Assembly: GCA_902806345.1 (NCBI GenBank)
Contig: CADCWF010000102.1
Coordinates: 1 to 32,838, forward strand
DNA length: 32,838 nt
Direction of reading: 5' to 3'
DNA from: an uncultured Thermomicrobiales bacterium
GTDB lineage: Bacteria; Chloroflexota; Chloroflexia; Thermomicrobiales; UBA6265
Shown: one piece after another, positions 1 through 7,960 of the stretch
Layout: each line of letters starts with the position of its first letter
Numbering within the stretch: position 1 is the stretch's first letter
Program-made: the position numbers and the translations under genes
Notes under the pieces: generated by a model
Database searches by the model: none
Seen by the model: the letters and a program-made list of their open reading frames with translations, nothing else
What the model was told of the DNA's origin: nothing

Positions 1-456
1 GACCGGGCGGAGGCGTTGGGGCGAGGACTCCGGGCCAGGCCGTTCGACCTCGTCCTCTGCCACGCCGACATCCACGCCGCCAACGTCCTGGTCGGCGCCG
101 ACGGCCGCATCCACCTGGTCGACTGGGACGGCCCCCTCCTCGCCCCGCCCGAGCGCGACCTGCTCTTCGTGGTCGGGTCCCAGATCGCGCGGGCGGTCGC
201 GCCGCGGGAGGAGGCGCTGTTCTTCGAGGGGTACGGGCCGGTCGCGATCGACCCGGCCGCCCTGGTCTACTACCGCTACGAGCGGATCGTCGAGGACCTC
301 GGCGAGTTCGCCAAGAGCATCTTCCTCGATCCGAGCCTGGGCGAGGCGACGAAGGCGGCCGCCGCCGAGCTGACGATGGGCTTCTTCGCCCCCGGCGGCG
401 ACCTCGACCGCGCCGAACTCGTGACGCTCCCCGAGCTCCCGGGGCCGCGGGACTAA
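1..456 (+). CDS. Aminoglycoside phosphotransferase family protein, C-terminal part (5' truncated by window edge)
   Basis: The frame is open from base 1 to a TAA at 454-456, so only the C-terminal ~150 residues are present. The segment [11 protein letters not shown] followed by HLVDWDG is the Brenner-type catalytic loop plus the metal-binding D of the protein-kinase-like APH fold: the D of HADIHAAN is the catalytic base and the D of VDWD binds Mg. The following PPERDLLFV stretch is typical of APH and spectinomycin-phosphotransferase-like proteins. The family transfers phosphate from ATP to a small-molecule hydroxyl, either an antibiotic or a metabolite such as choline or homoserine. The substrate cannot be told from this fragment. 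The protein should be cytoplasmic. The gene converges with the serine hydrolase on the other strand. Confidence 0.85.
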   Translation, partial: DRAEALGRGLRARPFDLVLCHADIHAANVLVGADGRIHLVDWDGPLLAPPERDLLFVVGSQIARAVAPREEALFFEGYGPVAIDPAALVYYRYERIVEDLGEFAKSIFLDPSLGEATKAAAAELTMGFFAPGGDLDRAELVTLPELPGPRD

Positions 457-779
457 CGCTCCGGTGTGCCGACACCGGCAGCGGGTGCGGCGAGGCAACC
501 ACCGGGTGATCCGGAGTTCGGGTGAGCCCCCGGTATCCCGCCGACAATTCCCCCCGCCATCGCCGCTGCCTGTCGGGCATCGGCGGGAGCGGGGAATGAC
601 TCGGGCAACCGGTGCACGATGGCTTCAGCCAGTATCCGTAGGAATCGGAGGCGGCGGCGCCGCCCGGCCGGGGTCAGGACCGGCGCTTCCGTCGCTCGCC
701 GGAGAGATCGGAGATGGGGGGTTGCCTTCCCGATGCCTCCCGCACCTCTCATCGGCGCCGGCTGAGTCACTGCCGAGAA
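457..779. other. Intergenic region between convergent genes
   Basis: 323 bp between the APH-like and serine hydrolase stop codons. Short open frames on both strands are R/P/G-rich and have no recognisable domain. The only structure seen is the imperfect hairpin at 547-597. Confidence 0.5.
547..597. terminator. Possible bidirectional terminator hairpin
   Basis: ATTCCCC (547-553) can pair with GGGGAAT (591-597), and CCGCC (554-558) with GGCGG (582-586), across a 4-nt bulge. It lies between two convergent stop codons. There is no T-tract, so the call is weak. Confidence 0.25.
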
Positions 780-1862
780 TCAAGTGGGGCGCGGGACTTC
801 GTTGCGTGCGGCAAACGCATCCACGAGTGCAAAGGCGAGCTCCATTCCCAGGTCTGGCCGGTCCCGATTGACCAGTGCCACGCTCGTGAGTCGGTGCCCG
901 ACGACGTCGGGAACGTGGAACGCCGCCGCGGAGTATCCCGGTCCCCCGCCGGCGTGTCCCGCCACCAGGCCATAGGGCGACGCGAGGTCGACCATCAGGC
1001 CAAGGCCGTAGGCGGGCCGAACGACCAGTGGATGTCTATCCGGCACCGGCACCGCCGTCAGCATCGCCGCCATCGATGGCTCGTCGAGCAGCCGCCCGGT
1101 CAGCAAGTGCTCCATGGCGCGGGCAAGATCGGGCGCGGTCGAGATCGCCACCCCGTGCGCCACCCAGCCGGGATGGTAGCGGTGCGAGACATCGCGCAGG
1201 TCTCCGTCGTCGTCGAGTGCGGCGCTGTAGCCGGGGGTGAGGGCGTGGCCATCGGCGAGCGACTCGGCCACGAAGGTCTGCCGCAGTCCCGCCGGCCGAA
1301 AGACCAGATCGGCCAGGGCGTCGGGCATCGGCTGTTGGGTGATTCGTTCGATCACCAAGCGCACCAGGAGGAACCCGATGTTCGAGTAGGCCCATGAACG
1401 TCCCGCGGCGAATCGAACCCCGAGCCGGAGCGTCCGGGTCAGGAACTGATCGCTCGTCCAGGGCGCGCCGGGGTCGGCCCGCAGCGCCTCGTTGTACTCC
1501 GCCATCGATCCGTAGTCGGGCAGCCCGGCCGTGTGGTTGAGCACCTGCCGGAGGGTGACAGGCTCGTCCACGGGCGTCTCGGGCAGGATGGCCTGGAGCC
1601 GGTCATCCAGTCCGAGGTGGCCCTGCTCGGCGAGCCGAAGGACCGCGATTGCGAGGAATGTCTTGGTGATACTGTAGGCGTAGAATCGCGCCTCTGGGTC
1701 GAGTGGCTCGGTCCCCTCCAGATTGAGGTGGCCGACAGCGGCCACGAGCGCCGGCCGGCCGTCGACGGTCAGTGCCACAACTGCTCCGGGGGTACGCGAC
1801 TCCCGGAGCGCCGCGGCAACCGCCGTCACGAGAACCTTCCGGGTTGTGTCGCTTCGACTCAT
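780..1862 (-). CDS. Serine hydrolase, class C beta-lactamase/penicillin-binding-protein-like
   Basis: 360 residues. The three active-site motifs of the family are visible: S64-I-T-K67 (nucleophile and general base), Y159-S160-N161, and H303-A-G near the C-terminus, which replaces the KTG of true beta-lactamases. HxG is usual for the esterase/D-aminopeptidase/carboxypeptidase branch. There is no signal peptide, so a cytoplasmic hydrolase acting on esters or peptides is more likely than an antibiotic-resistance enzyme. The start ATG (1862-1860) was chosen because homology-like sequence begins there. The same frame stays open upstream into the permease region, but that part is shadow sequence. 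The gene is co-directional with the ABC importer genes and starts 125 bp after the last permease, so it may be the last gene of that operon. Confidence 0.85.
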   Translation of the reverse strand: MSRSDTTRKVLVTAVAAALRESRTPGAVVALTVDGRPALVAAVGHLNLEGTEPLDPEARFYAYSITKTFLAIAVLRLAEQGHLGLDDRLQAILPETPVDEPVTLRQVLNHTAGLPDYGSMAEYNEALRADPGAPWTSDQFLTRTLRLGVRFAAGRSWAYSNIGFLLVRLVIERITQQPMPDALADLVFRPAGLRQTFVAESLADGHALTPGYSAALDDDGDLRDVSHRYHPGWVAHGVAISTAPDLARAMEHLLTGRLLDEPSMAAMLTAVPVPDRHPLVVRPAYGLGLMVDLASPYGLVAGHAGGGPGYSAAAFHVPDVVGHRLTSVALVNRDRPDLGMELAFALVDAFAARNEVPRPT

Positions 1863-1987
1863 GCCGGGCGACCCCGCGGGAGGAGAGCTGGAACGTCGGA
1901 GCAGCGAGGTTCGCTCCCCGAGGTCGTTGCGGGACCCCCCGCGCTCACGATTCTGATCGGGGCGCTGGAGAGCGCCGGATTCGGCAT

Positions 1988-2848
1988 CTACCCCTTGACC
2001 GCCCCCGCCACCGCCCCGTAGACCATGTACTTCTGGACGAACAGGAAGAAGACGAAGGTCGGCAGCATCGCGAGCGTCGCCGCCGCCATCAGGCTGCCCC
2101 AGTCCGTCTGGAACTGCTGCATGAACATCTGGATCCCGACCGGGATCGTCATCGTCTCCTCGTCCCGGAGGAAGATGCTGGCGATCAGGTACTCGTTGTA
2201 CGAGAAAAGGAACGAGAAGATCGTCACCGCCGCGACCCCCGGCCCGGAGAGCCGCAGCACCACCCGCCAGAAGGCCGCGAAGCGGGAGGCCCCGTCGAGC
2301 ATTGCCGCCTCCTCCAGCTCCCGCGGGATGGCGTCGAAGAACGCCTTGAACATCCAGGTCGCGAACGGCAGGTGGAGCACCGCGTAGAGCAGGATCACCG
2401 AGGTCCGGGTGTTGACCAGCCCCAGGTTGCGGAACAGGATGAAGAGCGGGATCAGGGTCAGGATCAGGGGGAACATCTGGACCATCAGCAGCAGCCGCGA
2501 GTAGCCGGTGGCCGCCCCGGAGCGGTAGCGCGACAGCGAGTAGCCGGCCAGCGCCGCCGCGGCGATCGTCAGCGCGGTGCCGCCGAGGGCGATCGCGAAC
2601 GAGTTGAGGAAGTAGGTCCAGAACGGGGTCCGCTCGGTCAGGTACGCGTAGTTGGCGATCGAGAGACCCTCCGGCAGCAGCCGACCACCGGCCAGGATCT
2701 CCGCCGTCGGCTTGAACGAGTTGAGGACCATCGCGATGATCGGCAGGTTGACGACGACCACGATCGCCGCCAGCAGCGCCGAGAGCAGCCACCGCCCGTT
2801 GTCGCTCTGCCGGCGCCCCGGCGCGGCCATGGGCATCGAGACCGCCAT
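1988..2848 (-). CDS. Carbohydrate ABC transporter permease (MalG type)
   Basis: 286 residues with about six membrane helices, the first at residues ~20-40. The cytoplasmic EAA loop, which docks the ATPase, is visible as ELEEAAMLDGAS with a following R-rich segment. The protein ends in a short VKG tail, as is usual for MalG-type (CUT1) permeases. It forms the membrane channel with the MalF-type permease encoded just upstream. Start ATG at 2848 is preceded by GGGAGGAGG at suitable spacing; an in-frame ATG six codons earlier lies before that site and is less likely. The operon contains no ATPase gene, so a shared MsmK/UgpC-type ATPase encoded elsewhere is presumed. The sugar is unknown. Confidence 0.93.
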   Translation of the reverse strand: MAVSMPMAAPGRRQSDNGRWLLSALLAAIVVVVNLPIIAMVLNSFKPTAEILAGGRLLPEGLSIANYAYLTERTPFWTYFLNSFAIALGGTALTIAAAALAGYSLSRYRSGAATGYSRLLLMVQMFPLILTLIPLFILFRNLGLVNTRTSVILLYAVLHLPFATWMFKAFFDAIPRELEEAAMLDGASRFAAFWRVVLRLSGPGVAAVTIFSFLFSYNEYLIASIFLRDEETMTIPVGIQMFMQQFQTDWGSLMAAATLAMLPTFVFFLFVQKYMVYGAVAGAVKG

Positions 2849-2991
2849 CGTTGCCTCCTCCCGCATAGTCCGTCTCGTGGTGCGCCGAGCCGGTCTTGCC
2901 CGGTGCCGCGCCCGGTCCCTTTGGGCCGGGCCGCCTCCCCGGGCTCGGCCGCGAAGCGGCCGGACCCTCTCCCGACCTGCCGTCGGTCCCC

Positions 2992-3921
2992 CTACCGCTC
3001 GTCCGCCTCTTGCCGCCGCAGCAGCACCAGCGCCAACACCATCAGGATCAGCATGCTGAGGAAGGCAATCGCCGAGCCGAGCCCGACGTCGTTGCGGGTG
3101 AAGGTGTACTTGTAGGCCAGCACGATCAGGTTCTCGGTCGCGTTCGACGGACCGCCCTGGGTCAGCAGCCACGGCGTCTCGAAGTCGTTCACGCTCCAGA
3201 TCGTCATCAGGATCCAGAGCACCACCGAGATCCCCGCGATCTGCGGCAGGGTGATGTCGCGGAAGCTCTGCCAGCGCCCCGCGCCGTCGATCTCGGCCGC
3301 CTCGTAGAGGTCGCGGTCGATGCTCTGCAGGGCCGCCAGGCAGGAGACCATCATGAACGGGAAGGAGCGCCAGATCTTGATCATGATCACCGAGAAGATC
3401 GCCGTATCGCCCGACCCCAGGAAGTAGATCGGGCCGAGCCCGACGAGCCCCAGCGCCTGGTTGAACAGCCCGTTCTGGTCGGCGATCATCCACCGCCAGC
3501 TCACGATCGAGACGATCGACGGGATGATCCACGGCAGCAGCAGCGCCACCCGGAAGAAGCCCCGGCCCGGCACGTCCTTGTTCAGCAGCAGCGCCAAGCC
3601 GAGCCCGACGACGTAGCTGCCGATCACGTTGCAGACCGCGAACAGGGCGCTGAACTGGAGCGCGTAGCGGACGTCGGGCATCCGCCACAGCGCCGCGTAG
3701 TTGGCCAACCCGACGAAGTCGCCGGCCTTCAGCAGCGACCCGTCACGCAGGCTGTAGACGAAGCCGCTGGCGAACGGGTAGAGGTTGATCAGCAGGATCA
3801 GCGCCAGCGACGGCACGAACAGCGCGTAGGGCAGGGGATCGAGCCGGCGCCGGCCGCCGCCGCTGCCCGACGCCACAACCCGGTCGCTCCGGCGCCCGAG
3901 AGCATCGGCCCGAACTCCCAT
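2992..3921 (-). CDS. Sugar ABC transporter permease (MalF/UgpA type)
   Basis: 309 residues. A ~25-residue basic, Gly/Arg-rich N-terminus is followed by six predicted membrane helices starting at LPYALFVPSLALILLINLYP. The EAA motif is seen as YEAAEIDGAGRWQSFRDITL at about residue 210-230. The sequence DFETPWLLTQGGP is typical of CUT1 MalF-like permeases. The ATG at 3921 has GGAGGGGAG just upstream. The gene lies between the binding protein (70-bp gap holding a dispersed repeat) and the MalG-type permease (143-bp gap), all on the minus strand. The three together form an importer lacking its own ATPase. Confidence 0.93.
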   Translation of the reverse strand: MGVRADALGRRSDRVVASGSGGGRRRLDPLPYALFVPSLALILLINLYPFASGFVYSLRDGSLLKAGDFVGLANYAALWRMPDVRYALQFSALFAVCNVIGSYVVGLGLALLLNKDVPGRGFFRVALLLPWIIPSIVSIVSWRWMIADQNGLFNQALGLVGLGPIYFLGSGDTAIFSVIMIKIWRSFPFMMVSCLAALQSIDRDLYEAAEIDGAGRWQSFRDITLPQIAGISVVLWILMTIWSVNDFETPWLLTQGGPSNATENLIVLAYKYTFTRNDVGLGSAIAFLSMLILMVLALVLLRRQEADER

Positions 3922-3947
3922 GGCTCCCCTCCGCTGCCGTCGCCGTG

Positions 3948-3990
3948 CCCCCTCCCCCGCGCATCGGGAGAGGGGGGTGGGGGTGAGGGC
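3948..3990 (-). repeat. 3'-end hairpin repeat, copy 1
   Basis: Read on the minus strand, GCCCTCACCCCC follows the TAA stop of the binding-protein gene with no gap. A C/T-rich run and an imperfect hairpin (GGGAG at 3966-3970 with CTCCC at 3952-3956) come next. It belongs to the six-copy family described in the findings. It may fold at the transcript 3' end and lower expression of the downstream permeases relative to the binding protein. Confidence 0.65.
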
Positions 3991-5289
3991 TTACCCGACG
4001 ATCTGGGCCAGCCGCTCCTCGGCCTTCTGCATCGACTCCGCGACGGCCCGGCCCTGGAGCAGGTCCTGGGCCAGCGTCTGCAGCACGCCCTCGCCCTCGA
4101 CCTCGTTGAGGACCGGGAAGATGCCCTCGGCCTTCGACCCCGTCCCCTGGCCGACCGGCACCCAGTTCTCGATGATGAACCGCAGGTTCTCGTTGTCGTC
4201 GAAGAAGGGGTCGTCGGCGATCGACTGCCGGACCGGGATTTGAGTCGTCCGTCCCTCGGTCCACAACGGCAGCAGGTGGTCGGACCACCACATCAGGAAC
4301 TGCTTGGCCTCCTCCTTGGCCTCGCTTTGCTCGTAGAGCATCACGTTGTTGACCCAGGAGACCGTGCCCTTGTCGCCGTGGGGGCCGCTCAGCGGCGCCA
4401 TCAGCCCGATCTGGTCGGCGATCTCGGGCAGCCGCCCTTCGAGACCGGGGTTGCTCAGGATCATCGCCGCATCGCCTTGGGCGAACGCCTTCAGCGCGTC
4501 GTCGCCCGAGTAGCCGGCGCTGGCCGGGTGGACGGCGCCGGCGGCGACGAGGTCGGCGAAGAACTGCAGCGCCTCGACGTTCCGCTCGTCCATCAGGTTC
4601 AACTGGCGCTCGGGCGTGAAGAGACCGCCGGCGTTGTTGGCGAAGAAGGACAGCATGTGGTGGACGCCGCCGTTCTCGCCGCCCGAGACGACGTAGCCGT
4701 ACCGCTCGTCGCCGGAAACCGCCTCGGCGGCGGCGGCGAACTCCTCCCAGGTCGTCGGCGCTTCGACCCCGGCCTCCTCCAGCAGATCGCGCCGGTAGTA
4801 GAGGACCCGGATGTCGATCGCCCACGGCAGCGCGATCTGGTGGTCGTCGAAGCGGAGCCGCTCGACGGTGCCGGGGAGGAAGTCCGCGAGGGTGCCGCTG
4901 CTCTCCCATTCGGCGACGATGTCGTCGACCGCGGCGACGGCGCCCTGGTCGTAGAACTGGACCGACTGGTAGGCGGCGCCGGTGCTGACGTCCGGCGCGG
5001 TGCCGGCGCCGATCGCGGTCGTGAACGTCTGGTACCAGTTGGCCCACGGGGTCGAGCGGTACTCGGCGGCGATCCCCGGGTGCTCCTCGTTGAACTGCGT
5101 CACCAGCCGGCCGCCGGTGTCGATGTACTCCGGCGGCCCCCAGACCATGTCCCAGAACTCGAGCGCCACCGCGTCCTGCGCCCGCGCCCGGCCGCCGAAC
5201 CGGCGCCCGGCCAGGCCGGATGCGCCGAGGGCCGCCGCACCCTTGACCAACGTCCGGCGGTCCATCCCGCCGCGGCCTCGCGTTGCCAT
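3991..5289 (-). CDS. Extracellular sugar-binding protein of ABC importer 1
   Basis: 432 residues, about the usual length for CUT1 (family 1) solute-binding proteins. The N-terminus has MDRRTLVKGAAALGASGLAG and then ARAQD, a twin-arginine (Tat) signal with likely cleavage near residue 38. The mature start VALEFWDMVWGPPEY fits the family, and aromatic residues that usually line the sugar site are frequent. It captures substrate outside the membrane and delivers it to the two permeases encoded downstream. ATG 5289 has GGGAGGAC 5 nt upstream. An internal ATG at the ninth codon (MDRR) is an alternative and would leave a standard Tat signal. The ligand cannot be read from the sequence. Confidence 0.92.
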   Translation of the reverse strand: MATRGRGGMDRRTLVKGAAALGASGLAGRRFGGRARAQDAVALEFWDMVWGPPEYIDTGGRLVTQFNEEHPGIAAEYRSTPWANWYQTFTTAIGAGTAPDVSTGAAYQSVQFYDQGAVAAVDDIVAEWESSGTLADFLPGTVERLRFDDHQIALPWAIDIRVLYYRRDLLEEAGVEAPTTWEEFAAAAEAVSGDERYGYVVSGGENGGVHHMLSFFANNAGGLFTPERQLNLMDERNVEALQFFADLVAAGAVHPASAGYSGDDALKAFAQGDAAMILSNPGLEGRLPEIADQIGLMAPLSGPHGDKGTVSWVNNVMLYEQSEAKEEAKQFLMWWSDHLLPLWTEGRTTQIPVRQSIADDPFFDDNENLRFIIENWVPVGQGTGSKAEGIFPVLNEVEGEGVLQTLAQDLLQGRAVAESMQKAEERLAQIVG

Positions 5290-5709
5290 GTCGTCCTCCC
5301 GCTACGCTGCGTGAGTCAGAGTTCCACGGGATCGAATGTTCGCCGCTCCTCGCCGTCACCTCCCTCCTGATGGTTTCCCGGAGGCAGCACGATCCGGACC
5401 ACCACCGCACGACTCCCGAACGCCCAGGGTGGGCGGGGAGGCCGAGGTCTCGGGAGAGACCGCCACCTAGGCTATCGAGCGCCCGCACCGAATCTCCGGC
5501 CCAACGGGTGGTCGGCGATTGCTCGCTCCCCGCCTCAGAGGGCAAGGGGAGAGACGGCGGCCCACCGGAACCGGTTTGGGTACCCAAAACAGCGCCGACT
5601 TCGGGGTCAACCGGGCCGGCAACGCCCGCACTCGGGCCGCCCTTCGCATGTCCGCCATGCCCGGCCCCGGCCCACGGCAGGAGTCAGCTACGACCCATCC
5701 GGGGCTCGT
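5290..5709. other. Upstream region of ABC importer 1
   Basis: About 420 bp without a supported gene. It should contain the importer promoter, but no convincing -35/-10 pair was found on the minus strand. A 14-bp perfect palindrome, TTTGGGTACCCAAA, lies at 5575-5588, about 290 bp upstream of the binding-protein start. One such palindrome is expected by chance in a window of this size. Confidence 0.4.
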
Positions 5710-5880
5710 CTCGGTCTGCCTGCCGCGGGTCTGCTCATTCGACTCGGCAAGCAACGGTCGCACCACCTGGAACGTGACGACGCTCGGGTTCAGCACGCGG
5801 ACCTAAAACGAGCGCCCATACACCGGGTGCGGCACGATCCGATCCAGGTCGGTGAAATCGTCGCCGCCCTCGCCAATCGT
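5710..5880 (-). pseudogene. Remnant of a DUF6194-like gene with an in-frame amber codon
   Basis: The minus-strand frame reads DLDRIVPHPVYGRSF, then TAG (5805-5803), then VRVLNPSVVTFQVVRPLLAE. As I recall the DUF6194 family, it has a C-terminal pattern of HPVY, a few residues, W, then V-x-NP and LL. The TAG stands where the family has a tryptophan, consistent with a single TGG-to-TAG change. The N-terminal part is missing: the frame merges upstream into the end of the THI5-like gene. I see a decayed, 5'-truncated gene. The family assignment is from memory of the motif, not from a search. Confidence 0.45.
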
Positions 5881-5920
5881 CACGATCCGGCAGCGCCGAG
5901 CCGATGGCTTGGGGTCGGGG

Positions 5921-6973
5921 TCAGCCCGCCTCGGGCGTCGCCGCCCCGACCGTCGGCAGCAGGTCCGCTCGGTAGGCCGCCGCCACGTCCAGCCCGGTCG
6001 GGATCAACCCCCGCTCGGTCATCCAGGTCGCATAGGCGTCCCACCGCGCGGGCTCCTGCGTCCCGAACGCCACCCCGCCCGCCGTCCATGCCGGGATCAC
6101 GAGCGCTAACCCCTCCTCCTCGACCGCCCGGTCGAGGTCCGGGCTGGCCGCGGCGAGCGCATCGAGCGCCGCCGCCGGTGCGGCCGCCGCCGCCTCGTAG
6201 CCGCGTCGCGCCGCCGCCAGGAACCTGCGCACCGTCTCGGCGTCGTCCGCCGCCGTCTGCTCGCTCGCGACGAGGACCAGCTCGTAGTAGGGCGGCACCC
6301 CCCATTCCTCGACCCGCAGCAGTGAGACCGGGTAGCCCTCCCGCTCGGCCAGGATCGTCTCGTGGGTCCAGTAGGCGCCCAAGGCGCCATCGGCGCGACC
6401 GGAGATGACGGCCGGCACGAGGTCGAAGCCGACGTTGACCAACTCGACGTCGGCCATCCCCAGCCCGTCGGTCTCCAGCATCGTCGCCAGGAACGCCTCC
6501 TGGCTCGGGATCCCGGGGGAGGCCACCGTCTTGCCGCGGAGGTCGGCCGGCCGCACGATCCCCGAATCCGCGAGGACCATGATCCCCAGCAGCGGCTGCT
6601 GCACCAGCGCCGCCACCGAGACGACCGGCACCCCAGCCGCGCGGGCCAGCAGGACATCGGTCTGGTAGGAGATGCCGAAGGTGTCGCGCCCGGCCCCGAC
6701 CGTCTGCAGCACGGTCGTCGGGTCGGACGGGGTGTATGCGTCGACCGCCAGCCCCTCGTCGGCGAACCAGCCGCGCTCCAGCGCCAGGTAGAGCCCGGCG
6801 TGGTTCGCGTTCGGGTACCAGTCCAGTGCCAGCGTCACCGGCGTTTCCTGAGCCCCCCCCCGGGCGCCCACCGCTCGGTCGGCAGGGAGCGCGGCGAGGG
6901 CCGCTCCGGCGGCCCCGGCGACGACGCGGCGGCGGGAGAGGCGAGGGGAGGGGAGCGACGGAACGCGGGGCAT
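5921..6973 (-). CDS. THI5/NMT1-like (SsuA-fold) ABC substrate-binding protein, TPP-riboswitch controlled
   Basis: 350 residues. A Tat-type signal is visible (SRRRVVAGAAGAALAALPA at residues 13-31). The mature protein opens with LALDWYPNANHAGLY (48-62), the signature of THI5/NMT1 domains as in ThiY, which binds the pyrimidine precursor of thiamine (formylaminopyrimidine/HMP). The SsuA-type two-lobe domain runs to about residue 310. ATG 6973 has AGGAGG 5 nt upstream. The leader carries a TPP riboswitch (7060-7157) and a promoter (7178-7206), so thiamine pyrophosphate should repress it. This supports uptake of a thiamine precursor. No permease or ATPase gene follows; downstream is only a gene remnant. 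The partners must be encoded elsewhere. Confidence 0.9.
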   Translation of the reverse strand: MPRVPSLPSPRLSRRRVVAGAAGAALAALPADRAVGARGGAQETPVTLALDWYPNANHAGLYLALERGWFADEGLAVDAYTPSDPTTVLQTVGAGRDTFGISYQTDVLLARAAGVPVVSVAALVQQPLLGIMVLADSGIVRPADLRGKTVASPGIPSQEAFLATMLETDGLGMADVELVNVGFDLVPAVISGRADGALGAYWTHETILAEREGYPVSLLRVEEWGVPPYYELVLVASEQTAADDAETVRRFLAAARRGYEAAAAAPAAALDALAAASPDLDRAVEEEGLALVIPAWTAGGVAFGTQEPARWDAYATWMTERGLIPTGLDVAAAYRADLLPTVGAATPEAG

Positions 6974-7023
6974 CGGGGCCTCCTGGGTGCCGGCTCGGTC
7001 CGGGACCGGCCGGAAACGACGAA

Positions 7024-7049
7024 CGCACCGCCGGGAGCCGGACGGTGCG
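7024..7049 (-). terminator. Hairpin in the TPP-riboswitch expression platform
   Basis: On the minus strand CGCACCG (7049-7043) pairs with CGGTGCG (7030-7024) in a 7-bp stem. It is followed by a T-richer stretch, TTCGTCGTTTCC. It lies between the aptamer and the start codon. It could be the conditional terminator, or part of a structure that hides the ribosome site at 6979-6984. Which mode applies is not decided. Confidence 0.45.
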
Positions 7050-7059
7050 AGCCAGAGGC

Positions 7060-7157
7060 CAATCGGTCCCCACGCGGGGATTACCCCGTTCGGGTGCGAC
7101 GGTCGGGGGCGGTCTCGGCCCCCCTCTCAGCCCGGCTCCCCGAGCTCCCGTGTCGGC
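7060..7157 (-). ncRNA. TPP riboswitch (THI-box) aptamer
   Basis: Read on the minus strand, the conserved THI-box elements appear in order. CGGGGAGCC is followed by GGGCTGAGAGG (pyrimidine-sensing core CUGAGA). A variable G/C hairpin comes next, then CACCCGA, then CGGGG-TAAT-CCCCG (P5 with its UAAU loop), then GCGTGGGGA (pyrophosphate-sensing core GCGnnGGGA). P3 is very short. P1 is not obvious in the primary sequence. The aptamer lies ~87 nt upstream of the start codon of a THI5-like thiamine-precursor-binding protein, which matches its expected regulon. Confidence 0.87.
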
Positions 7158-7177
7158 GGTCTTCAATTGTCGCTCGG

Positions 7178-7206
7178 AGCCTACGGCGCGTCCCTGACCG
7201 CGTCAA
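7178..7206 (-). promoter_or_regulatory. Promoter of the TPP-controlled gene
   Basis: On the minus strand: TTGACG (7206-7201), 17-bp spacer, TAGGCT (7183-7178). The predicted start near 7171 gives a leader of about 198 nt containing the whole riboswitch. The architecture matches the iclR promoter in this window. Confidence 0.6.
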
Positions 7207-7960
7207 GGCCGACGTGGCCCGATCAGCCTCCGGCGCGACATCCCGGTGATCGCGACACGGTTTCCGGCTGGTCGGTGGGGCGACCGTCGCGCGCTGCCGC
7301 CCCTCCTGCTCGTGGAACCCGCGCTTGCGTCCCCGAGCAGCACCCACGGCGAGGAGGGGTCGGGGAGGGGGACTCCCCCGTCAACACGCGCGATCCAGCC
7401 GGATTCCGTATCGGGTTCGGCCCCCGACGCCGAGAGGAGAACCTCGACGCGACGCCGCCCCCGGCCCGTGGGATGGACGGGCGGAGGGCGGCGGTAGCGT
7501 CGATCCCGGCGGACGGTCGGCGGCGCGGGGGAAGGGTTCGCGTCGTGGACCGTCCTGGACCGGGTGCGGGAGGCGGGGCGAAGCGGGGACGGCTCCCTGT
7601 CGCGGGGATCGGTCCGAACGAAACCCGGTCGGGACTCGGGTCTCCCCGGATCGGGTCCGCCCACGGCGGGGAACCGCCGGCGGGATGCGGATCCGGGGCG
7701 GCCGGTCCCGCTCGTCCGCCGAAACCGCGCGGCTGGGCGGGAACCGCCGGCGGGTGCGGGGTGCGCGGTGCGGGACGGAAGCCGGCGGGATCTCGGACGC
7801 CGGTTGCGGCCGGGTCCGTCTCGGCGGGCGGGGCGGCGGGGCGAGCGAGCGGGAGACGCCCGGCGGGAGCGGGGAGCGGGGAGCGGAGCGAACGGGTCGC
7901 GGATCGAGTCATCCGTCGGGACGAGCGGGAGGCGTCCCGACAGGCGCGTAAGGGGTCGGG
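7207..7960. other. Gene-poor, very G/C-rich stretch
   Basis: About 750 bp. Long open frames exist on both strands, but their products are P/R/G-rich without domains or a convincing ribosome site, as expected from base composition. A 16-bp direct repeat, GGGAACCGCCGGCGGG, occurs twice about 70 bp apart (near 7667 and 7738). Nothing else could be assigned. Confidence 0.45.

Noticed and set aside
780-2792. Single 670-codon minus-strand frame joining permease-region sequence to the serine hydrolase
   Set aside because: Only the last 360 codons are family-like. The first part is the out-of-frame shadow of the MalG-type permease.
5575-5588. Perfect 14-bp palindrome TTTGGGTACCCAAA upstream of importer 1
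   Set aside because: About two such palindromes are expected by chance in a window this long, and no second copy or LacI-type gene is nearby.
7223-7912. 229-codon minus-strand open frame
   Set aside because: Product is Pro/Arg/Gly-rich with no domain or convincing ribosome site; long frames are expected by chance at this G+C.
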